64,000 bases of DNA. It comes from Streptomyces sp. A3M-1-3 (GTDB lineage Bacteria; Actinomycetota; Actinomycetes; Streptomycetales; Streptomycetaceae). Numbering within the stretch: the first letter of the stretch is position 1; each line of letters begins with the position of its first letter. A program made the translations under genes and the position numbers. The stretch lies in assembly GCF_024213665.1 (NCBI RefSeq), contig NZ_JANAVP010000023.1, positions 19,728 through 83,727 of the forward strand. Direction: 5' to 3'. Below are positions 59,716-64,000 of this stretch, one piece after another. Below the pieces are notes generated by a model. That model saw nothing but the letters and a program-made list of their open reading frames with translations. It made no database searches and was not told the origin of the DNA.

Positions 59716-59748
59716 CGGAAGTGAACCGGCCCCATCCCCACGGTGAAC
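59716..59748 (-). promoter_or_regulatory. PHO box between phoU and phoRP (three 11-base units)
   Basis: On the minus strand the units are GTTCACCGTGG, GGATGGGGCCG and GTTCACTTCCG. The outer two match the PhoP consensus. Divergent position allows control of phoU and of phoRP, consistent with known autoregulation in streptomycetes. Confidence 0.9.
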
Positions 59749-59821
59749 TCTGGGCGACGACTGTTCGAGGTGCCACCCGAACGGCTGTGGAACTGTCATT
59801 GACCCCGCTTAACCTGGATGC

Positions 59822-61204
59822 ATGGACGTGAACGCGGCGGTCGCCGCATTGGCAGCGATCGCCGGGGTGTGCACCGGCGTGGTCGCCATGCTGGCGTTCC
59901 GCTGGAGCGAGCGCGACCAGGCCCGCCCCACCAGGACGTCCCTGCATACGGACGCCGTGCTGCCGCCCGGCGTGGACACCGTGCTTTCCGTACTGCGCTC
60001 GTCCGCGGTCGTCCTCGACGAGGCGGACAGTGTGGTGAAGGCCAGCTCCGCGGCGTACGCGCTGGGCCTGGTCCGTGGCGGCAAACTGGCCGTCGAACCC
60101 ATGCTGCACATGGCGCGTGACACCCGCCGTGACGGTGAGATACGGCAGGTCGAGCTGGACCTGCCCCGCCGCGGCACCGGCCGCGGCGAAGCCCTGGCGG
60201 TCTCCGCGCGGGTCGCCCCGCTCGGCTCCCGCCTGGTACTGCTGCTCGTGGAGGACCTCACCGAGGCCCGCCGTATCGAAGCGGTACGGCGCGACTTCGT
60301 CGCCAACGTCAGCCATGAGCTCAAGACCCCGACGGGCGCGCTCTCGCTGCTCTCCGAGGCAGTCATGGACGCGTCCGACGACCCCGAGGCGGTGACCCGT
60401 TTCGCCGGCCGGATGCAGATCGAGGCGACTCGCCTCACCAATCTGGTCCAAGAGCTCATCGACCTCTCCCGGGTGCAGAACGACGACCCGCTGGAGGACG
60501 CCGAGCCGGTCCGCGTCGACACCCTGTTCGCCGAGGCGATCGACCGGTGTCGCCACACGGCGTCGTCCAAACAGATCACCATGGCCACGGGCGGCAGCGC
60601 CGACCTGTATGTCTGGGGGAACCGCGGCCAGCTGGCCGCTGCCCTCGGCAACCTCGTGGAGAACGCCGTCAACTACAGTCCGGCCCGCACCCGCGTCGGC
60701 ATAGCCGGCCGCCGGGTCACCGCACCCGGCGGTGGGGGCACCTCCCAGGCCGTAGGCTCTGGGGGACTGATCGAGATCGCCGTGACCGACCAGGGCATCG
60801 GTATCTCCGAGAAGGACCGCGAGCGCGTATTCGAGCGCTTCTACCGCGTCGACCCGGCCCGCTCCCGGGCCACCGGCGGCACCGGCCTCGGCCTCGCCAT
60901 CGTCAAGCACGTGGCCGCCTCGCACGGCGGGGAGGTCACGGTGTGGAGCTCGGAGGGTCAGGGCTCCACGTTCACGCTGCGGCTCCCGGAGGCGGGCGCC
61001 GTACGCGACCAGGCCACGTCCGAGGGCCGCGGCGGCAGCGCGCTGCTGGTCCCGGACGACGTCGAAGAGGTCGACAACGTTGAAGACGTCGACGGCGTGA
61101 ACGACGACGGCCACGGCCCTTACGACACGACCCCCACCACCAATGCCACCCGCTCCGCGTCTGGCTCACAAGCAGCCATTCCTGCCCCGGAGGTCCTTCC
61201 GTGA
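59822..61204 (+). CDS. phoR: Phosphate sensor histidine kinase PhoR
   Basis: A 460-residue SenX3-like sensor. A single N-terminal membrane helix (about 5-27), a PAS-like region (about 50-145), the DHp box (FVANVSHELKTPTGALSLLS, His near residue 165) and HATPase (NAVNYSPARTR, DQGIGISEKDRERVF, GGTGLGLAIVKHVAASHGG) are complete. Unusually, residues about 302-317 (APGGGGTSQAVGSGG) are encoded by a copy of a palindromic dispersed repeat. The C-terminal 60 residues are an acidic/Thr-rich tail. ATG at 59822; it overlaps phoP by 4 bases. Confidence 0.94.
   Translation: MDVNAAVAALAAIAGVCTGVVAMLAFRWSERDQARPTRTSLHTDAVLPPGVDTVLSVLRSSAVVLDEADSVVKASSAAYALGLVRGGKLAVEPMLHMARDTRRDGEIRQVELDLPRRGTGRGEALAVSARVAPLGSRLVLLLVEDLTEARRIEAVRRDFVANVSHELKTPTGALSLLSEAVMDASDDPEAVTRFAGRMQIEATRLTNLVQELIDLSRVQNDDPLEDAEPVRVDTLFAEAIDRCRHTASSKQITMATGGSADLYVWGNRGQLAAALGNLVENAVNYSPARTRVGIAGRRVTAPGGGGTSQAVGSGGLIEIAVTDQGIGISEKDRERVFERFYRVDPARSRATGGTGLGLAIVKHVAASHGGEVTVWSSEGQGSTFTLRLPEAGAVRDQATSEGRGGSALLVPDDVEEVDNVEDVDGVNDDGHGPYDTTPTTNATRSASGSQAAIPAPEVLP
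60731..60767 (+). repeat. Dispersed palindromic repeat inserted in frame within phoR
   Basis: GGTGGGGGCACCTCCCAGG through GGCTCTGGGGGAC is homologous to the intergenic element at 20166-20201. It encodes Gly/Ser-rich residues in a loop between the N-box region and the G1 motif of the ATPase domain. Confidence 0.7.
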
Positions 61205-61881
61205 CCCGAGTGCTCGTCGTCGAGGATGAGGAATCCTTCAGCGACGCCCTGTCCTACATGCTCCGCAAGGAAGGCTTCGAGGTCGCCATCGCGGCCACCG
61301 GGCCCGAGGGGCTCGACGAGTTCGAGCGCAACGGCGCCGACCTCGTCCTGCTCGACCTGATGCTGCCCGGACTGCCCGGCACCGAGGTGTGCCGGCAGCT
61401 GCGTGGACGGTCGAACGTCCCGGTCATCATGGTGACCGCCAAGGACAGTGAGATCGACAAGGTCGTCGGCCTGGAGATAGGAGCCGACGACTACGTGACG
61501 AAGCCGTTCTCCTCGCGGGAGCTGGTCGCCCGCATCCGCGCGGTGCTGCGCCGCCGCGGTGAGCCGGAGGAGGTCATGCCGGCGGCCCTGGAGGCCGGTC
61601 CGGTCCGGATGGACGTGGACCGCCATGTCGTCACGGTCTCGGGCGGCAAGGTCGACCTCCCGCTGAAGGAGTTCGACCTGCTGGAGATGCTGCTGCGCAA
61701 CGCGGGCCGCGTACTGACCCGGATGCAGCTGATCGACCGGGTGTGGGGCGCGGACTACGTCGGCGACACCAAGACCCTGGACGTCCACGTGAAGCGCCTG
61801 CGCGCCAAGATCGAGCCGGACCCGGGCGCCCCGCGCTACCTGGTGACGGTCCGGGGCCTGGGGTACAAGTTCGAGCCGTAA
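61201..61881 (+). CDS. phoP: Phosphate response regulator PhoP
   Basis: A 226-residue OmpR-family regulator. The receiver has Glu-Asp acidic residues (VLVVEDEESF), phospho-acceptor Asp in LVLLDLMLPGLPG and Lys in VTKPF. The winged helix contains DLPLKEFDLLEMLLRNAGRV and ends YLVTVRGLGYKFEP. GTG start overlaps phoR by 4 bases. Expected to bind the PHO boxes at 6764, 10851 and 59716. Confidence 0.97.
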   Translation: MTRVLVVEDEESFSDALSYMLRKEGFEVAIAATGPEGLDEFERNGADLVLLDLMLPGLPGTEVCRQLRGRSNVPVIMVTAKDSEIDKVVGLEIGADDYVTKPFSSRELVARIRAVLRRRGEPEEVMPAALEAGPVRMDVDRHVVTVSGGKVDLPLKEFDLLEMLLRNAGRVLTRMQLIDRVWGADYVGDTKTLDVHVKRLRAKIEPDPGAPRYLVTVRGLGYKFEP

Positions 61882-61899
61882 ACCGGCCCGTGCATACGT

Positions 61900-61948
61900 A
61901 CGCCGAAGGCGCCCCCGCGGGTTCTCGCTGCTGGGGCGCCTTCGGCGT
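61900..61948. terminator. Bidirectional terminator after phoP
   Basis: A perfect 16-bp stem (61900-61915 with 61933-61948) with a 17-base loop, between phoP and the convergent lipoprotein gene. Confidence 0.9.
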
Positions 61949-61985
61949 GCGTAGGTGCGTACGTACGTGGGTGTACGGCGGTGTG

Positions 61986-62702
61986 TCAGTGGCCGGCGCC
62001 GTGCGACGCGGACGACTCGTCCGACGGCGTGCCCGCGCCCGGCTCCTCGCTGCCCTCCACCGGCTCACCGGACTCCACCGGCTCACCGGACTCCACGGGC
62101 TCACCGGACTCCGCAGGCTCACCGGGCTCGCCCGGCTTGCCCGACTCGGACGCGGACTCCGCCGGCTCGGCGCCGGGCTTCGGGGCCGCCTCCGTCGGGC
62201 CGTAGCCCTTGTAGTAGCCGGTCGCCGGGACGACGAACGCCCTCAGCGGCACATCGCCGGCGTCGCTGAACTCGAACACGACCTTCTGCGCGTCCCCGTC
62301 CTTCGCCGCCTCGCGGCCCTTCTCGATGACCGCGGACGCGTTGCCCTTGCCGCCGATGACGACGGAGCCGCCGGCCGGCACGGTGACCGGGCCGGAGCCC
62401 GTGGCCGACGTCAGCTTCACCTCGGCGCCGGCCCCGGGCAGCTGGATGCCCTCGAGGGTCTCGGGCTTCGCACCGGTGTTGAACAGCGTCGCGGAGACTA
62501 CGGCCGGGCCCTTGGCCTCGGCCTCGGCCTGTGTGATGACCAGCGCGTTCTGGATCTTGATGTTGCCGACGGTGACCGCGGCGTTGTCCGGCTTGACGCC
62601 GAGCGTCTGCGCGTCGTTGCCCGCAGCGCATGCGGAGAGCGAGGCGATCGAGAACGCGATGGCGGTAGCGGCGAGGGCGCCGCGTCGAAGGCTGCGGCTC
62701 AC
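61986..62702 (-). CDS. Exported lipoprotein (DUF461-type)
   Basis: A 238-residue lipoprotein. The signal peptide has lipobox LSAC (Cys at residue 25, followed by AAGNDAQTL). A beta-sandwich-like domain (about 40-165; VTVGNIKIQNALVITQ, GTGAK-type loops, VFEFSDAGDVPLRAFVVP) follows. The tail consists of Glu/Pro/Ser/Gly hexapeptide repeats (GEPVES)n and a His-rich end (SHGAGH). The domain resembles DUF461/PCuAC-like proteins but has no Met/His copper site that I can identify. The repeats are encoded by four 18-base units. Confidence 0.82.
   Translation of the reverse strand: MSRSLRRGALAATAIAFSIASLSACAAGNDAQTLGVKPDNAAVTVGNIKIQNALVITQAEAEAKGPAVVSATLFNTGAKPETLEGIQLPGAGAEVKLTSATGSGPVTVPAGGSVVIGGKGNASAVIEKGREAAKDGDAQKVVFEFSDAGDVPLRAFVVPATGYYKGYGPTEAAPKPGAEPAESASESGKPGEPGEPAESGEPVESGEPVESGEPVEGSEEPGAGTPSDESSASHGAGH
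62058..62129 (-). repeat. Four 18-base tandem repeats in the lipoprotein tail
   Basis: Units at 62058-62075, 62076-62093, 62094-62111 and 62112-62129, each a variant of CACCGGCTCACCGGACTC. They encode E-P-V-E-S-G hexapeptides, so copy number can vary without breaking the frame. Confidence 0.9.
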
Positions 62703-63319
62703 GGCGGCGGCAACTCCTTGGACGTACAGACGGACGGGTGGATGGGTGGAGCGGGTCCAGCGGGTCCAGCGGGTTCAGCGGAAGGGCGGCGTAAAGGCGC
62801 CCCAAGGGTGTGTCAGCGCGCTTAGGTTACCGAGCCCGGGTCTCCGGCCCGCACCCGACCCTCCGCCCGTCCCTCCGCGCAGCGTGGCGGCATCGCCGGT
62901 GGTGGCCGGTCCGTGGATTTCGTACGCCGTTCACATAAGCCCTGTGATCGATTTCCCTGGCCGGAACGCATTTCTCACACAAAACCCTCATCGGCGCGTC
63001 GTGATCAATTCCGGATTGTTCCGCCGGGCTTCCGTACGGGACGTCGGCAGCCGAACGGAGTAGGGAAAGTTCACCGCTTGGAACCCGGCAAAACGGGACG
63101 TTAGGCCCTTCGTGCGGGTGGCGTGCAGGGCGTAACGTAGGCGTTTCCCGCCGTCCGTAGAGCCGCTCCGACCTGCGAATACCCGCTTCCGGAAGGCTTC
63201 CGCAGCACGTTCGTGTTGCTGTTGTCAAGCCCCGAGATATGCCCTGACCTGCGGAAACGCCATTCAGAACGGTCCGTTCTCGTGTTACTCTGGATAGCCA
63301 CGGAAGGGGTACCTGTCAC
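62703..63319. other. Intergenic region between the lipoprotein gene and carD
   Basis: About 615 bases. A 9-base tandem repeat (GCGGGTCCA, 3 to 4 copies, about 62750-62780), a lower-GC stretch near 62930-63075, and the carD promoter. No gene is supported; the open frames here are opposite-strand shadows or lack starts. Confidence 0.55.
63263..63291 (+). promoter_or_regulatory. Candidate carD promoter
   Basis: TTCAGA (63263-63268), a 17-base spacer and TACTCT (63286-63291) form a plausible housekeeping sigma-factor promoter, 28 bases before the carD start and its GGAAGGGG site. Confidence 0.45.
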
Positions 63320-63802
63320 ATGACGTTCAAGGTTGGCGACACCGTGGTCTATCCCCATCACGGGGCCGCGCTGATCGAGGCCATCGAAACTCGCCAGATC
63401 AAAGGCGTGGACAAGACCTACTTGGTGCTCAAGGTCGCCCAGGGCGACCTGACGGTTCGGGTACCGGCGGACAATGCGGAGTTCGTCGGCGTACGCGATG
63501 TGGTCGGTCAGGACGGGCTCGACCGGGTCTTCGAGGTGCTGCGCGCACCGTATGCCGAAGAGCCGACGAACTGGTCTCGTCGCTACAAGGCAAATCTCGA
63601 GAAGCTCGCCTCCGGCGATGTCATCAAGGTGGCGGAAGTTGTCCGTGACCTGTGGCGTCGTGAGCGCGAGCGCGGACTGTCCGCCGGTGAGAAGCGCATG
63701 CTCGCCAAGGCGCGGCAGATCCTGGTGAGCGAGCTGGCGCTCGCTGAGAACACCAATGAGGACAAGGCCGAGGCTCTGCTCGACGAGGTTCTCGCGTCCT
63801 GA
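63320..63802 (+). CDS. carD: CarD-family RNA polymerase-binding transcription factor
   Basis: A 160-residue CarD that stabilises the RNA polymerase open complex. The N-terminal RNA polymerase-interacting Tudor-like domain (MTFKVGDTVVYPHHGAALIE) and C-terminal DNA-binding helices (NWSRRYKANLEKLASGDVIK, LSAGEKRMLAKARQILVSEL) are complete, including the Trp that wedges the bubble. ATG at 63320 behind GGAAGGGG. Confidence 0.95.
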   Translation: MTFKVGDTVVYPHHGAALIEAIETRQIKGVDKTYLVLKVAQGDLTVRVPADNAEFVGVRDVVGQDGLDRVFEVLRAPYAEEPTNWSRRYKANLEKLASGDVIKVAEVVRDLWRRERERGLSAGEKRMLAKARQILVSELALAENTNEDKAEALLDEVLAS

Positions 63803-63905
63803 CGCGGGAGTCGCCCGGAGGCCCATCTCCGGCCGAGCGCACTGAGCACAGTTGTGCCGCGGTGCCCGATGACACACTCGCTGTCGCCGGGCGCTGCGGC
63901 ATGTC

Positions 63906-64000
63906 TGTCTGCAAAGCCCCGGTGTCTGCAAAGCCCCGGTGTCTGCAAAGCCCCGGTGTCTGCAAAGCCCCGGTGTCTGCAAAGCCCCGGTGTCTGCAAA
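63906..64000 (+). repeat. 17-base tandem repeat array running off the window
   Basis: The unit TGTCTGCAAAGCCCCGG occurs five full times (63906-63990) with no mismatches and continues for 10 bases to the window edge. It lies about 100 bases after carD. Seventeen is not a multiple of three and there are no spacers, so it is neither a coding repeat nor a CRISPR. Confidence 0.95.

Noticed and set aside
63906..64000. CRISPR array
   Set aside because: The 17-base units are contiguous without spacers and no cas genes are present.

Overview
The window is chromosomal DNA from a Streptomyces species. It has very high G+C, frequent GTG starts, 4-base ATGA/GTGA overlaps, and a gene order that matches my memory of the phosphate/glnR/dev/phoRP segment of the Streptomyces coelicolor chromosome. 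Parts of the order also match Mycobacterium tuberculosis (glnR-mshD; XRE regulator-hbhA-DUF2516; mshA-ybjN-gpm-senX3/regX3). No tRNA, rRNA, CRISPR array or intact insertion sequence was found.

Region 1 (0-14 kb) is a phosphate block. After csoR with its operator come the low-affinity pit transporter and its DUF47 partner. Next are the high-affinity pstSCAB operon behind a four-unit PHO box, then a polyphosphate operon (ppk-CHAD-Nudix) behind its own PHO-like box, mshD, and a secreted 5'-nucleotidase. Region 2 (14-23 kb) holds a toxin-antitoxin pair whose PIN toxin lacks its N-terminus, an MprAB-like two-component system with an HtrA-type protease, a LacI regulator, glnR, a MoaD-like protein and two envelope proteins. 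Region 3 (23-37 kb) opens with a cysteine-containing leader peptide ahead of a sulfurtransferase/SseC operon. It continues with DsrE, three membrane-anchored paralogues (the first deleted and frameshifted), nitrobindin, nur, ygfZ, dtd, the c-di-GMP-binding anti-sigma factor rsiG, an asparaginase, an Eis-like acetyltransferase and the developmental devE/devA/devB cluster. devE and devA are each paired with a divergent 62-residue membrane protein.

Region 4 (37-47.5 kb) is an accessory zone with lower gene density and much decay. It holds a fused double phosphotransferase and three VOC proteins. It also has AraC, ArsR/SRPBCC and DinB genes and a methyltransferase. Among them lie fragments of an ABC permease, an ECF sigma factor, a UvrA-like ATPase, a PPOX enzyme, a transposase and a recombinase, with scattered TGAGAC-type repeats that look like old insertion-sequence ends.

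Region 5 (47.5-64 kb) returns to core genes. It starts with an XRE regulator under a perfect 13-bp inverted repeat, then HbhA-like, DUF2516, a PP2C phosphatase, an NlpC/P60 hydrolase, a methyltransferase, mshA-ybjN, a decayed secreted protein, an MFS transporter, gpmA, a GYD protein and a Cys-rich metallothionein-like peptide. It ends with phoU diverging from phoRP over a three-unit PHO box, a lipoprotein, carD, and a 17-bp tandem repeat that runs to the window edge.

The two ends are functionally linked. PhoR-PhoP near 60 kb is the expected regulator of the pst and ppk promoters near 7 and 11 kb. The features most worth follow-up are the double kinase next to devB, the Cys-rich peptide by phoU, the cysteine leader peptide, the XRE palindrome, and a repeat-element insertion inside the PhoR catalytic domain.
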